Translations under genes and position numbers: made by a program
Assembly: GCA_964292325.1 (NCBI GenBank)
Contig: CAXYVG010000001.1
Span: forward strand, 24,129 to 88,128
Direction of reading: 5' to 3'
From: CTSoil-075 sp964292325
GTDB taxonomy: Bacteria; Bacillota; Negativicutes; DSM-13327
DNA: 64,000 nucleotides
Shown here: positions 1 through 8,729 of the stretch, piece by piece
Layout: each line of letters starts with the position of its first letter
Position numbering within the stretch: the stretch's first letter is position 1
Notes under the pieces: generated by a model
Seen by the model: only the letters and a program-made list of their open reading frames with translations
Told to the model about the DNA's origin: nothing
Database searches by the model: none

Positions 1-532
1 CAGTCGCCATAAAGCTCACGATCAAGGTAGGTGCCACAATTTCTGTGGGATTCACTGAGCCAGCGGCTGAGCGTATCGCAATAATGGTAGCCGGTATCAA
101 CGTAAATCCGGCCGTACATAATGCGAGCAATGTACACATCCCATCGGAAGCAGTATCTTTTTTGTGATTTAATTGTTGCAATCCTTGCATGGCTTTAATG
201 CCCAGCGGCGTAACAGCATTGCCCAGCCCTAACAGATTGGCACTGAGCGTCATAATAATAGCTCCCATGGCTGGATGATTTCGTGGCACGCTAGGAAATA
301 AAAAACAAAGGAGTGGACTGAGTAGTCGTGAAATAAATTTGACAATGCCAGCTAATTCAGCAATCTTCATCATGCCTAGCCATAAACACATCACACCGAT
401 TAGCTTTAAAGATAAACTAACGGCTCCTTCGGCCGCACTAATTGCACTTTGGGTTACTACATCAATTCGCCCTTGTAGCCCAGCATATACAATGCCTATC
501 GCCAACAGAAATAGCCATATCAAATTTATCAT
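1..532 (-). CDS. spmA: Spore maturation protein A, 5' part only
   Basis: SpmA is an integral membrane protein that helps dehydrate the spore core, normally together with SpmB encoded next to it. Only about 177 codons are inside the window; the gene runs off the left edge. The ATG at 532 follows AAGGGGTG at a normal distance. The product begins directly with a membrane segment (MINLIWLFLLAIGIVYAG) and is hydrophobic throughout. The stretch LGLGNAVTPLGIKAM near residues 101-115 is typical of the nucleoside-recognition (Gate) family that includes SpmA. In relatives the gene directly follows a DacB/DacF carboxypeptidase; here three exporter genes lie between them. The identity is fairly certain, although the C-terminal half cannot be seen. 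Confidence 0.85.
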   Translation of the reverse strand, partial: MINLIWLFLLAIGIVYAGLQGRIDVVTQSAISAAEGAVSLSLKLIGVMCLWLGMMKIAELAGIVKFISRLLSPLLCFLFPSVPRNHPAMGAIIMTLSANLLGLGNAVTPLGIKAMQGLQQLNHKKDTASDGMCTLLALCTAGFTLIPATIIAIRSAAGSVNPTEIVAPTLIVSFMAT

Positions 533-590
533 ATCATCACCCCTTATGAGATTATGATAAATTGACTATGACTAGAACCGTATCTTTATT

Positions 591-1808
591 TTATTCATAC
601 CGTAGTGCATCAATTGGCTCAAGTAATGCAGCCTTACGGGCGGGGTAAATACCAAAAAATAAGCCAATTAATACTGTAACGCCAAAAGCTACACCAATTG
701 CTAAAGCAGAAATCACGGTCTGCCAGCTAGCAAAATAAGAAACAACATACGCTGCACCAACTCCAAATAGTATGCCAACTAAGCCACCAGTGACACTAAT
801 GACAATGGCTTCAATAAGAAATTGCAATAAAATATTTTTATAAGTGGCCCCTAATGCTTTGCGAATACCAATTTCACGCGTCCGTTCTGTAACGCTGACC
901 AACATAATATTCATAATACCAATGCCACCTACTAACAAAGAAATTGCCGCCACTGCACCTAAAAATATCGTAATGGTACCCGTCGTTTCCTTAGCTGTCG
1001 CCATAAGCGCCGTTAGATTCCGTACCGAAAAATCATCCGTCGCCGCCACCGCTAAGCGATGGCGATTTCTCAGTAATACTGTAATATCTTGCTGTACTTT
1101 ATCAATCACCTTGTCACTTTCTACTTGTATACTAATAGAATTCAGATATGTTATGCCCATTAATCGTTCTTGAGCAGTAGATAAGGGTACAAGAACCAGA
1201 TCGTCTTGGTCCTGTCCCATCGAAGATTGTCCTTTACTTTCTAGTACTCCGACAACACGAAACGGTGCCTTATTAATACGAATGGTCTTACCAACCGGGC
1301 TAACAGCACCAAATAAACCCGTCGCTACGGTTTGCCCAAGTATTGCAACTCGCGATCGAGCATTCTCATCATTGCTACTAAAAAAACTCCCCTCCGCAAT
1401 TGTATAATTGCGAATTTCCAAATATTCCGGGGTAGTTCCCGTCACACTGGTATTCCAATTCTGATTGCCATAAATAATTTGATATTGTTGGCTAACAGTA
1501 GGTGCTATATAATTAATGCCCGATATTTCTCGCGCTATGGCTTTTGAGTCCTGATTGGTCAATGTAATATTAGAACCTGCCGCTTGACGTACACCGCCAG
1601 TAGGCTTACTTGATCCTGGCATAACGATTAAAAGATTACTGCCAAGACCGGCAATTGAATTTTGTATTTTTTGTTGTACACCAAGTCCAATTGATACCAT
1701 AGCAACAACAGCCGCAACCCCAATAATAATACCGAGCATAGTAAGAAGTGATCGAAGTTTATTTACCTTGAGTCCTTCTAAGGCAATTAATATACTTTCT
1801 AAAAACAC
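591..1808 (-). CDS. MacB-type ABC transporter permease
   Basis: This is the membrane subunit of a MacB/FtsX-class mechanotransmission ABC transporter. One N-terminal membrane segment (about residues 18-42) is followed by a large extracytoplasmic domain (about 45-270) and three C-terminal segments. The FtsX-family motif ERTREIGIRKALGA lies just after the second segment, and the length of 405 residues is normal for the family. The start is GTG with a purine-rich stretch upstream. It is the third gene of an adaptor-ATPase-permease set, 11 bases after the ATPase, so it probably exports a peptide, macrolide-like compound or lipid. The substrate cannot be told from sequence. No symbol is given because several paralogous families share this architecture. 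Confidence 0.9.
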   Translation of the reverse strand: MFLESILIALEGLKVNKLRSLLTMLGIIIGVAAVVAMVSIGLGVQQKIQNSIAGLGSNLLIVMPGSSKPTGGVRQAAGSNITLTNQDSKAIAREISGINYIAPTVSQQYQIIYGNQNWNTSVTGTTPEYLEIRNYTIAEGSFFSSNDENARSRVAILGQTVATGLFGAVSPVGKTIRINKAPFRVVGVLESKGQSSMGQDQDDLVLVPLSTAQERLMGITYLNSISIQVESDKVIDKVQQDITVLLRNRHRLAVAATDDFSVRNLTALMATAKETTGTITIFLGAVAAISLLVGGIGIMNIMLVSVTERTREIGIRKALGATYKNILLQFLIEAIVISVTGGLVGILFGVGAAYVVSYFASWQTVISALAIGVAFGVTVLIGLFFGIYPARKAALLEPIDALRYE

Positions 1809-1819
1809 CGCATAACCCC

Positions 1820-2500
1820 CTATTTCACCTCATCAGTAATAATTTTTCCATCTCGAACTTGAATCACTCGGCGAGCATAGGCAGCAATATCAGGTTCATG
1901 CGTAACCATAATCACAATATGTCCCTGTTGATTTAGCTTACAAAAAATATCCATAATTTCAATACTAGATTTCGTATCTAAGTTTCCAGTAGGTTCATCG
2001 GCAATAACGATTGGCGGATCGTTTATTAATGCCCGTGCAATTGCCACCCGTTGCCTCTGACCACCTGAAAGTTCATTAGGACGATGATAGATTCGTTCTC
2101 CGAGACCTAGTAATGTCAACTTCTCTTCTGCCAATGTTAACCGCTTTTTTTTATCTACTCCCGCATAGACAAGAGGTAGTGCTACATTCTGAAGCGCTGA
2201 CATCCTCGGTAATAAATTGAAGTTTTGAAAAACAAAACCGATTCGACGATTTCGCGTTAACGCCAATTGATCGCTTGTGAGCGACGCAACCTCCTCGCCG
2301 CCCAAGCAATAAGAACCTTGCGTTGGTTGATCAAGACAACCAATAATATTCATCAGTGTAGACTTTCCTGAACCTGATGGACCAATAATCGCAGCAAATT
2401 CGCCTTCCTGAATGGAAATGCTCACACCAGCTAATGCGTGTACGATCGTATCGCCCATACTATATGATTTCTCTATATTTTTTAAATCAATAAAGCCCAT
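1820..2500 (-). CDS. ABC transporter ATP-binding protein, MacB/LolD type
   Basis: This is the cytoplasmic ATPase of the exporter encoded here. It shows Walker A GPSGSGKST at about residues 40-48, a Q-loop near 92, the ABC signature LSGGQRQRVA and Walker B IVIADEPTGNLD followed by the switch histidine in MVTHEP. The LTRNRRIGFVFQNFNLLPR region is typical of the LolD/MacB/FtsE branch. I chose the ATG at 2500 because GAGGAG lies seven bases before it; an in-frame ATG at 2515 would add five residues but has no better ribosome site. The gene begins 16 bases after the adaptor gene ends, so the three form one transcription unit. Confidence 0.93.
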   Translation of the reverse strand: MGFIDLKNIEKSYSMGDTIVHALAGVSISIQEGEFAAIIGPSGSGKSTLMNIIGCLDQPTQGSYCLGGEEVASLTSDQLALTRNRRIGFVFQNFNLLPRMSALQNVALPLVYAGVDKKKRLTLAEEKLTLLGLGERIYHRPNELSGGQRQRVAIARALINDPPIVIADEPTGNLDTKSSIEIMDIFCKLNQQGHIVIMVTHEPDIAAYARRVIQVRDGKIITDEVK

Positions 2501-2516
2501 ATCTTCGCTCCTCATC

Positions 2517-3587
2517 CTACATAGGTGGTGGTGGTCCTTGGTTTTTATTGGTAGCCGTAACGGATTTTGCTATAGGTAAAAGAACACGATCCCCTTCTGT
2601 AACTCCGCTTATAATTTCTACTTTTTCATCATCGCTGATACCAATTTGTACAGGGATACTTTGCTCTGTTCCATTCACCATTGATTGAACAAAAGTCTGT
2701 CCTTTATCTTTTTTGACAGCTGCGAGTGGCAATGTTAGTACATTTTTTTGTTCATTCACGTTAATGGTAACCCTAGCCGTCATCGTCGGATATAACAAAC
2801 CCTGTGAGGAATCAACATCAACATATACGGAGTAATACACTACATTTGATGAGGTCGTTGCACTCTTAGAAACGCTTGTCACTTTGCCTGTAAAAACTTG
2901 ATCGGTATAAGCATCTACGCTAAAAGATACAGACTGCCCCGTCTTAATTTTTCCAATATCGGATTCATCTACCATGACCTTAATCTGCATCAGAGACATA
3001 TCAGCAATTGTCATGATCACCTGCGGCGTAGAAATACCCTGGGCTACTGTTTGACCAGCAGGTGTTGGTTTACCAATAACTACACCACTAATCGGTGCTT
3101 TAATCACATAGTTGTCTAATTGTGATGCATAATTATCGTATGTAGATTGAGCCACAAGGTAGTTCGTCTTATCGGTATCTAATTGTTGCAAAGACTCCCC
3201 ACCAATATTTGCTAGCATTTTGCTGCGTTCATAGTTAACTGCGTAATTTGCCAGTTGTGCTTTATATTGAGCAACCTGCGCCCTTAGACTAGAATCATCA
3301 AGTAAAAGTAAAATTTGTCCTGCTGTTACATTATCATTTTCTTTTACCCTCACTTCGGTAATAAGACCTGTCACCCGAGAGCTGACATCAACGGAATTAA
3401 CAGCGGAAATCGTCCCTGTCGCAGAAACTTTCTGCTGTATATCACCACGCCCCACCACAATCGGTGTACCTGTAGTAACAACAGTTTTGGGTTTTTTAGA
3501 ATAAAAAAATCCACCCGACCCAATTAAAACCACCATTATTAGCAGTATAAACCATTTTTTGTGTTGTTTTACTCTTTGCCAAATCAT
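2517..3587 (-). CDS. MacA/HlyD-family periplasmic adaptor protein
   Basis: This is the membrane-fusion (adaptor) subunit expected to link the MacB-like permease to the outer part of an export path. An N-terminal signal anchor (about residues 13-33) is followed by the paired biotinyl-lipoyl halves: VDVSSRVTGLITEVRVKENDNVTAGQ before the hairpin and VIKAPISGVVIGKPTPAGQTV after it, with a coiled-coil region between. The C-terminal beta-barrel part holds PVQIGISDDEKVEIISGVTEGD, and the protein ends in a Pro-rich tail. The ATG at 3587 has AGGGTG six bases upstream; a GTG three codons earlier is the alternative. It is the first gene of the exporter unit. The function as an efflux adaptor follows from the family, not from a visible substrate site. 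Confidence 0.9.
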   Translation of the reverse strand: MIWQRVKQHKKWFILLIMVVLIGSGGFFYSKKPKTVVTTGTPIVVGRGDIQQKVSATGTISAVNSVDVSSRVTGLITEVRVKENDNVTAGQILLLLDDSSLRAQVAQYKAQLANYAVNYERSKMLANIGGESLQQLDTDKTNYLVAQSTYDNYASQLDNYVIKAPISGVVIGKPTPAGQTVAQGISTPQVIMTIADMSLMQIKVMVDESDIGKIKTGQSVSFSVDAYTDQVFTGKVTSVSKSATTSSNVVYYSVYVDVDSSQGLLYPTMTARVTINVNEQKNVLTLPLAAVKKDKGQTFVQSMVNGTEQSIPVQIGISDDEKVEIISGVTEGDRVLLPIAKSVTATNKNQGPPPPM

Positions 3588-3657
3588 CAATATCACCCTA
3601 TCTTTTTTTACTATCCTTCATTTTACAATATAGGAATTGGATTATTCTTTGAAAAGC

Positions 3658-3686
3658 AAAAAGAGTAAGGTACTACACCTCACTCT
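3658..3686 (-). terminator. Intrinsic terminator after the 3673-4830 carboxypeptidase gene
   Basis: On the minus strand an imperfect 10-bp stem (AGAGTGAGGT paired with ACCTTACTCT) is followed by TTTTT. It overlaps the last codons of the carboxypeptidase gene and separates it from the MacAB-type unit, which therefore probably has its own promoter. Confidence 0.75.
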
Positions 3687-4830
3687 GACTATTGGTTTTG
3701 AAAAAAAATGCAAAAAATTTACGTATAGAATCCGCTAAAGTAGAAAATAAAGATTTTCTCTCAATATTTTCATCTGCTAATAAATCAGTCGTAGAAAATT
3801 CTTCATTTTGATACAGCACTCTAACTACACCAATTTTTTGCCCTTTTACTACAGGTGCTTCTATTTTATTAGGAGCATCTACAATCGTACTAAATTCATC
3901 TTTATCATTTTCAGATACCGGTATAATTAAATCATTACTTGCAATTAGCTTCACAACTTCAGATTTGCCATTCGCTACGCGAATGGTTTTAAATATATCA
4001 TCTTGGTTAAATATAGCTTCTGGTTTAACTTGCGTAAAAGCAAAATTTAAAAGCGCAATCGAGTCATCCCACATTGTTTCACTATCTAAGACTACCGTTA
4101 TAAGTTGAATACCGTCACGTTTCGCACCTGATACCAAGCAACGACCCGCAGCATCTGTATAACCTGTTTTTACTCCATTCCCTCCTTCATATAGCCATAA
4201 CATTCTATTTTCATTGTATAAGTCGCGATCATAATCTTTCCCTTCCCATGGGATCACTTTATGTTTCGTACCAACGATTTCTGCAAATACAGGATTTTTG
4301 TAACCATAGGATGCAATACGCGCTAAATCATGGGCAGTAGTATAGTGGTCGGGATCCGGTAAACCACTAGAATTAGTAAAATGAGTATTCTTAGCGCCAA
4401 TCAGATGCGCTTTTTCAGTCATTAACTGAGCAAATTTTTCTACAGAACCTGCAATATGTTCTGCAACAGCAACAGTAGCATCATTTCCTGAAATGAGCAT
4501 TATCCCATATAATAAGTCTTGCAATGTTAAGGTTTCCCCTTGCACTAACTCTAATGATGATCCTTCCGTACTCGCAGCATTCTTACTAGCCGTTACATTA
4601 TCATCAAGCTTACCATTTTCAAGAGCTACAATCAAACTCATGATTTTCGTAGTACTCGCAGGATACCGAGTTTCTTCAGCATTTTTACTATATAACACTT
4701 TTCCTGTTGTTGCATCGATTACAATCGCTGCTTTTGCTTTTATCACTGGAGGTGCTTCTGCTGCCAATGCCACATTTGTAATCATAAATGATAAAAATAA
4801 TATAAAAGTAAAAATGTCTCGTTTCTTCAT
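3673..4830 (-). CDS. D-alanyl-D-alanine carboxypeptidase, DacB/DacF type
   Basis: This secreted penicillin-binding enzyme removes the terminal D-Ala from peptidoglycan peptides. A signal peptide of about 24 residues ends near ALAAEAPP. All three active-site motifs of peptidase family S11 are present: S59-T-T-K62, S114-G-N116 and K221-T-G. A C-terminal PBP5-like domain and a short hydrophobic or amphipathic tail (residues about 360-378) follow, so it is probably membrane-anchored. The ATG at 4830 fits the AAAGGGA site better than the TTG two codons earlier. Its place next to ytfJ and spmA matches dacB of Bacillus, which trims spore cortex. A second S11 enzyme lies at 17906-19078, so a specific symbol is not assigned. 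Confidence 0.9.
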   Translation of the reverse strand: MKKRDIFTFILFLSFMITNVALAAEAPPVIKAKAAIVIDATTGKVLYSKNAEETRYPASTTKIMSLIVALENGKLDDNVTASKNAASTEGSSLELVQGETLTLQDLLYGIMLISGNDATVAVAEHIAGSVEKFAQLMTEKAHLIGAKNTHFTNSSGLPDPDHYTTAHDLARIASYGYKNPVFAEIVGTKHKVIPWEGKDYDRDLYNENRMLWLYEGGNGVKTGYTDAAGRCLVSGAKRDGIQLITVVLDSETMWDDSIALLNFAFTQVKPEAIFNQDDIFKTIRVANGKSEVVKLIASNDLIIPVSENDKDEFSTIVDAPNKIEAPVVKGQKIGVVRVLYQNEEFSTTDLLADENIERKSLFSTLADSIRKFFAFFFKTNSQSEV

Positions 4831-4983
4831 GGTCAAAATTCCCTTTCTTGTTATCGAGTCGCAAAACGACTATTACTATTATAACTATATTGTACTCACA
4901 CGTCAAAAAAAGATGTATGATTTATGCCATAGTGGGAAATAATACTATATGTTGGTACTATGAGACTTTAAGGAGGTGAAATC

Positions 4984-5172
4984 ATGGATTCAATTGATGT
5001 TAAATCAGCATTACGTAATACTTTAACTCACAAACAAGAACTTGTGCGAGATTATCAAACTTTTGCTAAACAGATTACTAATAATGAAATCGCCAAAATG
5101 TATAGTCATTTTGCTGAAGCAGAAGCATTACATGCGACTCAAATCAAAGAAAGACTTGATCAATTAAGTTAA
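4984..5172 (+). CDS. Small helical protein, unknown function
   Basis: This 62-residue protein is one of only two plus-strand genes in the window. AAGGAGGTGAAATC directly precedes the ATG and a strong terminator follows, so it looks like a genuine single-gene unit. The sequence is predicted helical and charged, with no signal peptide. The pattern of E/H residues (KMYSHFAEAEALHATQIKERL) resembles one half of a ferritin-like or rubrerythrin-like helical pair, but it is too short for a full diiron bundle and could form one only as a dimer. I do not recognise a named family. It sits between the divergent ytfJ gene and the carboxypeptidase gene. Confidence 0.75.
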   Translation: MDSIDVKSALRNTLTHKQELVRDYQTFAKQITNNEIAKMYSHFAEAEALHATQIKERLDQLS

Positions 5173-5181
5173 GATAACACT

Positions 5182-5212
5182 AGGGCTGCCCAAATTGTGG
5201 CAGCCCTTTTTT
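5182..5212 (+). terminator. Intrinsic terminator of the 62-residue protein gene
   Basis: A nine-base stem (AGGGCTGCC with its complement GGCAGCCCT) around an eight-base loop is followed by a run of T. It lies ten bases after the stop codon. The ytfJ gene ends at 5236 from the other side, but only the plus-strand T-tract is strong. Confidence 0.85.
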
Positions 5213-5235
5213 GTAAATAACGAATCGATACCTGT

Positions 5236-5691
5236 TTAATTGACCGTTGAATCATTCTCTTTCTCTTCCAGTGCTTGCTCTTCTTCATCCCAGTCATCTA
5301 TTTTCTTTCCTTCTATCAATTGTTGTATCGTCTTTAAGACTTTGGGGACTAGATCGATCATCCGTCCATAAACTAGATTTCCTTCTACTGGCATAAAACG
5401 CACTCCACTGGTCGGAGAACATACTAAAAATCCTACCGGTTTTACACTTACCCCCGCGCCACTACCACCACCAAAGGAATTACTTATTGGGACCGGGTCG
5501 CTTTTCTCCTTCTCTTCTGGTTCACAATTAGCTCCGCCAGCAGCAAAACCAAATGCCACTCTGGAAATGGGTATGATAACCGTTCCATCTGAGGTTTCTA
5601 CAGCATCACCAACAATGGTGTTTACGTCTACCATATCTTTAATACTTTCCATAGCGGTTTTCATTAAACCCTGAATTGGATGTTCAGCCAC
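5236..5691 (-). CDS. ytfJ: GerW/YtfJ family sporulation protein
   Basis: YtfJ (GerW) is a sporulation protein made in the forespore and, in Bacillus, needed for a normal germination response. The product begins with EHPIQGLMKTAMESIKDMVDVNTIVGD and continues with the Gly-rich stretch FGGGSGAGVSVKPVGFL, both family hallmarks. I place the start at the GTG at 5691, because AGGAGG lies nine bases upstream and family members begin at this point; the reading frame itself is open to 5712. The tail after residue 130 is acidic. It follows the DUF2953 gene in the conserved scpA-scpB-DUF2953-ytfJ order. Confidence 0.9.
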   Translation of the reverse strand: MAEHPIQGLMKTAMESIKDMVDVNTIVGDAVETSDGTVIIPISRVAFGFAAGGANCEPEEKEKSDPVPISNSFGGGSGAGVSVKPVGFLVCSPTSGVRFMPVEGNLVYGRMIDLVPKVLKTIQQLIEGKKIDDWDEEEQALEEKENDSTVN

Positions 5692-5708
5692 AACCTTCTG
5701 CCTCCTCA

Positions 5709-6359
5709 TCACTTAATGTTGTGCAAACTTCTCATTGCATTTATAACATTACCAATTCTTATACTGAATATACACGTAAAATCAATGTTCAAATGTTCCT
5801 CTCCAAATGTAGGGATTACCATTATAATAGGTTGTTTGTTGAATATAATATCTTTTTTCAGACGAGTAATCAGTAAACTTTTTATACTCCATAACATTCC
5901 AGTTATGATACCAGTGATCGCTGCGTCTTCGGAGCCATAATTAGTTCTCCAGCATAGTTGCTCACAATGCAACCTTTTCATAATTTTCCCCATTACATTG
6001 CAGTATAGACGTGCATAATGGCGAAATAATCTTGCAATATATCTCAACTTTCTAGGATGCAGTAAATAATATGTTAGATTTTTTTTTACAAATCGTTGTT
6101 CCCGTTTATTATGTGTTATATCTTGGCTCTGGGCCGTTTTGATCTTTGACTGAATCCAAAATAACTCCTTCGTACCAGCCATTTTAATCATCGGTATTTC
6201 CATACTATATAGTATTATTTTCTTTATCGTATAAACCTTCACAGCTATATAATCATTAGAATCCGTACGTTTATATTGCAAAAAAATATATACTCTAATA
6301 TGAAAGAATAAATACATGATAATTGCATTCGTCAATATCAGTAAAAACCAAGATTGCAT
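5709..6359 (-). CDS. DUF2953 domain protein
   Basis: This belongs to the DUF2953 family, found in spore formers between scpB and ytfJ. One N-terminal membrane segment (about residues 3-21) is followed by a basic, mostly soluble part with the family-like RRHYARLYCNVMGKI and a second hydrophobic stretch. The C-terminus includes LNIDFTCIFSIRIGNVINA, which matches the usual family ending. The ATG at 6359 starts at the membrane segment; a GTG at 6383 would add eight polar residues and has no clear ribosome site. Its biochemical role is unknown. The position suggests a spore-envelope or germination role shared with YtfJ. Confidence 0.8.
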   Translation of the reverse strand: MQSWFLLILTNAIIMYLFFHIRVYIFLQYKRTDSNDYIAVKVYTIKKIILYSMEIPMIKMAGTKELFWIQSKIKTAQSQDITHNKREQRFVKKNLTYYLLHPRKLRYIARLFRHYARLYCNVMGKIMKRLHCEQLCWRTNYGSEDAAITGIITGMLWSIKSLLITRLKKDIIFNKQPIIMVIPTFGEEHLNIDFTCIFSIRIGNVINAMRSLHNIK

Positions 6360-6456
6360 AACGATCCACTTCTCTCTTAGCACTTTTCACTACTTATTTT
6401 CCCTCTTTAGTATTCGCGTACTTATAAAAACTTATACAGAGAGTTCTCTAATTCCG

Positions 6457-6483
6457 CAAAAAAAGTAGCCCCTAAAGGCTACT
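6457..6483 (-). terminator. Intrinsic terminator after scpB
   Basis: A seven-base stem (AGTAGCC with GGCTACT, loop of six) is followed on the minus strand by seven T. It starts just past the scpB stop codon. The T-tract is followed by GCGGAAT, which resembles the start of the interspersed repeat described at 9384. Confidence 0.85.
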
Positions 6484-6484
6484 C

Positions 6485-7000
6485 TTAAGATAATAACTCC
6501 GCTAGTTCTGGTAAATCTTTTAGATCATTTAACCCAAAAGATTTTAGAAATTCGTCCGTCGTCCCATATAAAATAGGGCGACCAATGGCCTCTTTACGAC
6601 CTACTTCTTTTATCATTTGGCGTTCAAGAAGTTTGGCAAGGACTTTATCAATTTTCACACCTCGAATACTTTCTATCTCTAGTTTCGTAATGGGTTGTTT
6701 AAAAGCTATGATTGATAACGTTTCCATCGCAGCTAATGATAGTTTGCTATCTTGCACTTGTGCCAACTTTTTTATAACCTCTGACAATTCAGGTTTTGTA
6801 CACAATTGATAGCCAGCAGCGACTTTGACAATAGTCAGACCTCGATTATCATCGGCCATTTCATCAATAAGCTGACCAATTAATAAATCAACATGTTCTT
6901 CTGGAATATCAATCAGTTGTGCAATTTTAGATATAGCGATAGGATTGCCACTAGCAAAAAGCAAAGCTTCCACATGTTTTTTAAATTTTGAGTAAAACAT
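6485..7000 (-). CDS. scpB: Segregation and condensation protein B
   Basis: ScpB is the winged-helix (kite) subunit that, with ScpA, bridges the heads of SMC dimers in bacterial condensin. The product has two tandem winged-helix domains and the conserved stretch LAAMETLSIIAFKQPITKLEIESIRG near residues 87-112, followed by GRPILYGTTDEFLKSFGL near the end. The length of 171 residues is usual. The ATG at 7000 follows TGAGGATC at a good distance. The upstream GTG at 7012 overlaps the scpA stop codon and is less likely. It is translationally close to scpA. Confidence 0.95.
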   Translation of the reverse strand: MFYSKFKKHVEALLFASGNPIAISKIAQLIDIPEEHVDLLIGQLIDEMADDNRGLTIVKVAAGYQLCTKPELSEVIKKLAQVQDSKLSLAAMETLSIIAFKQPITKLEIESIRGVKIDKVLAKLLERQMIKEVGRKEAIGRPILYGTTDEFLKSFGLNDLKDLPELAELLS

Positions 7001-7008
7001 TAAGATCC

Positions 7009-7719
7009 TCACTCTTTCAACGTAATATAAATAGGTGCAAAACTTTCTTGTTGACTAACCAGTACTCGCTGCAATTTTATTAATTCCAAAAGAGCTAAAA
7101 AGGCGGCTATGATCTCCGAGCGTGTACCTTTTCTGATCACAACCTGCGTGAACTCTATTTTGCCTTGTTGTTTATAAAGCAAATGAATAATATCATACAT
7201 TTTATCCTGTACACTAAACTCTTCTCGTGAAACTACTTCATATTCATCAATACTACTTTCCCATACAGCAGCAAAAGCGGCTAATAAGTCATCCAGCTTT
7301 AAGCCCGTCGGCAATGGAACTTCCACAGCAAATTCTTGTGGTAATCTTGTAAAAAAGAGTTCTCGTTGTTGACGCATTTCTTCCATGACTGTCGATATCT
7401 GCTTAAACTTTCGATACTCTAACAATTTATCAACTAATTCTTGTCGTGGGTCTATTTCATCTTCATCGACTTCAATGCTTTTGGGTAATTTAGGTAATAG
7501 CATTCTAGATTTTATTTGCAATAATGTTGCTGCCATCACTAAAAACTCACTTGCAATATCAATATTGTATTCTTCAAGCGTCTGGAGATATTGTAAATAT
7601 TGTTCGGTTACAACGGCAATCGGAATGTCGTAAATGTCTAACTGGTTTTTTTCGATCAAATGCATTAATAAGGCCATAGGCCCTTCAAAAGCTTCTAGTT
7701 TTATATTATAGTCCGCCAT
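7009..7719 (-). CDS. scpA: Segregation and condensation protein A (kleisin)
   Basis: ScpA is the kleisin subunit of the SMC-ScpAB condensin. The N-terminal domain begins with the family signature LEAFEGPMALLMHLIEKNQLDIYDIPI and is followed by EFLVMAATLLQIKSRMLLP. The C-terminal winged helix contains the conserved acidic and hydrophobic pattern around AAFLALLELIKLQRV. The 236 residues are typical. It starts three bases after the trpS stop codon. No obvious Shine-Dalgarno sequence precedes the ATG at 7719, so it may depend on coupling to trpS translation. The order trpS-scpA-scpB is common in clostridial and negativicute genomes. Confidence 0.95.
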   Translation of the reverse strand: MADYNIKLEAFEGPMALLMHLIEKNQLDIYDIPIAVVTEQYLQYLQTLEEYNIDIASEFLVMAATLLQIKSRMLLPKLPKSIEVDEDEIDPRQELVDKLLEYRKFKQISTVMEEMRQQRELFFTRLPQEFAVEVPLPTGLKLDDLLAAFAAVWESSIDEYEVVSREEFSVQDKMYDIIHLLYKQQGKIEFTQVVIRKGTRSEIIAAFLALLELIKLQRVLVSQQESFAPIYITLKE

Positions 7720-7722
7720 ATA

Positions 7723-8712
7723 CTAAGCAAGATGCATGGCTTGCCGAACTTCTTCCATTGTCTGAGCAGCAACCTTTCTCGCTCGCTCAGCACCATAAGC
7801 TAAAATTTCTTTTACCCGCCCCGGATTTTCTACAAAACTCTGACGACGGACATGCATATCAGCTAAATCATTCGCCATTTTTTCCGCTAAACGTTTCTTA
7901 CAATCTACGCAACCAATATTCGCCAGGCGACACGACTCCGCAATTTCAGGACATTGATTAGCATTAAATATTTTATGAAACGTATATACCGTACATACAT
8001 CTGGATTCCCTACATCGGTTCTTTTTACCCGATTCGGATCTGTGATCATGAGTCGAACTCGAGCTCTTAGTTCATCCGGACTTGCAGCAAAAGGAATATC
8101 ATTGCCATAGGATTTACTCATTTTTCTACCATCAATCCCAGGTAAAATCGACGATTTGCTCAAACTTGGCTTAGGTTCTGGAAAGATTGGTTGATACAAA
8201 TTATTAAACCGTCGTAATATTTCTCTTGATAATTCCAAATGAGGCAACTGATCTTCTCCGACAGGAACGATATCCGCTTTATACAAAATAATATCAGCGG
8301 TCATTAATACAGGATATCCTAAAAAACCATATGTATTAATATCTTTACCTTGTATCCCTAATTGTTGAAGCTTGTCTTTGTACGTTGGTACTCTTTCAAG
8401 CCATGACAATGGTGTAATCATCGATAATAATAGATGTAGTTCTGCATGTTCTTTCACATGTGATTGAACAAAAATAACATTTTTTTCTGGATCTAAACCA
8501 GCACTTAGCCAATCGATCGCCATATCATGAATGCGTTCTGGTAATTTACTAGTATCCTCATAGGAAGAAGTGAGCGCATGCCAATCTACAATACTAAAAA
8601 AGCATTCATACTCATGCTGTAACTTAACCCAATTTTCGAGTGCCCCCATATAATTTCCTAAATGAAACCTTCCTGACGGCTGCATGCCGCTAAAAATACG
8701 AGATTTAGTCAT
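7723..8712 (-). CDS. trpS: Tryptophan-tRNA ligase
   Basis: This class Ic aminoacyl-tRNA synthetase charges tRNA-Trp in the cytoplasm. The class I signatures are present: HLGN at residues 17-20 (HIGH equivalent) within GMQPSGRFHLGNYMGAL, and KMSKS in GRKMSKSYGN. GEDQLPHLELSREILRRFN is the typical Trp/Tyr synthetase helix. The 329 residues match the bacterial enzyme. The ATG at 8712 has AGGAGG at a good distance. It lies 17 bases downstream of the site-2 protease gene and next to scpA. No T-box is visible in the short upstream gap, so control must come from further upstream or be absent. Confidence 0.97.
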   Translation of the reverse strand: MTKSRIFSGMQPSGRFHLGNYMGALENWVKLQHEYECFFSIVDWHALTSSYEDTSKLPERIHDMAIDWLSAGLDPEKNVIFVQSHVKEHAELHLLLSMITPLSWLERVPTYKDKLQQLGIQGKDINTYGFLGYPVLMTADIILYKADIVPVGEDQLPHLELSREILRRFNNLYQPIFPEPKPSLSKSSILPGIDGRKMSKSYGNDIPFAASPDELRARVRLMITDPNRVKRTDVGNPDVCTVYTFHKIFNANQCPEIAESCRLANIGCVDCKKRLAEKMANDLADMHVRRQSFVENPGRVKEILAYGAERARKVAAQTMEEVRQAMHLA

Positions 8713-8729
8713 TTTGTATTTCCTCCTGA

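Noticed and set aside
5676..5940. Two plus-strand open frames opposite DUF2953/ytfJ
   Set aside because: Both lie antisense to recognised genes, have no ribosome sites and no recognisable features.
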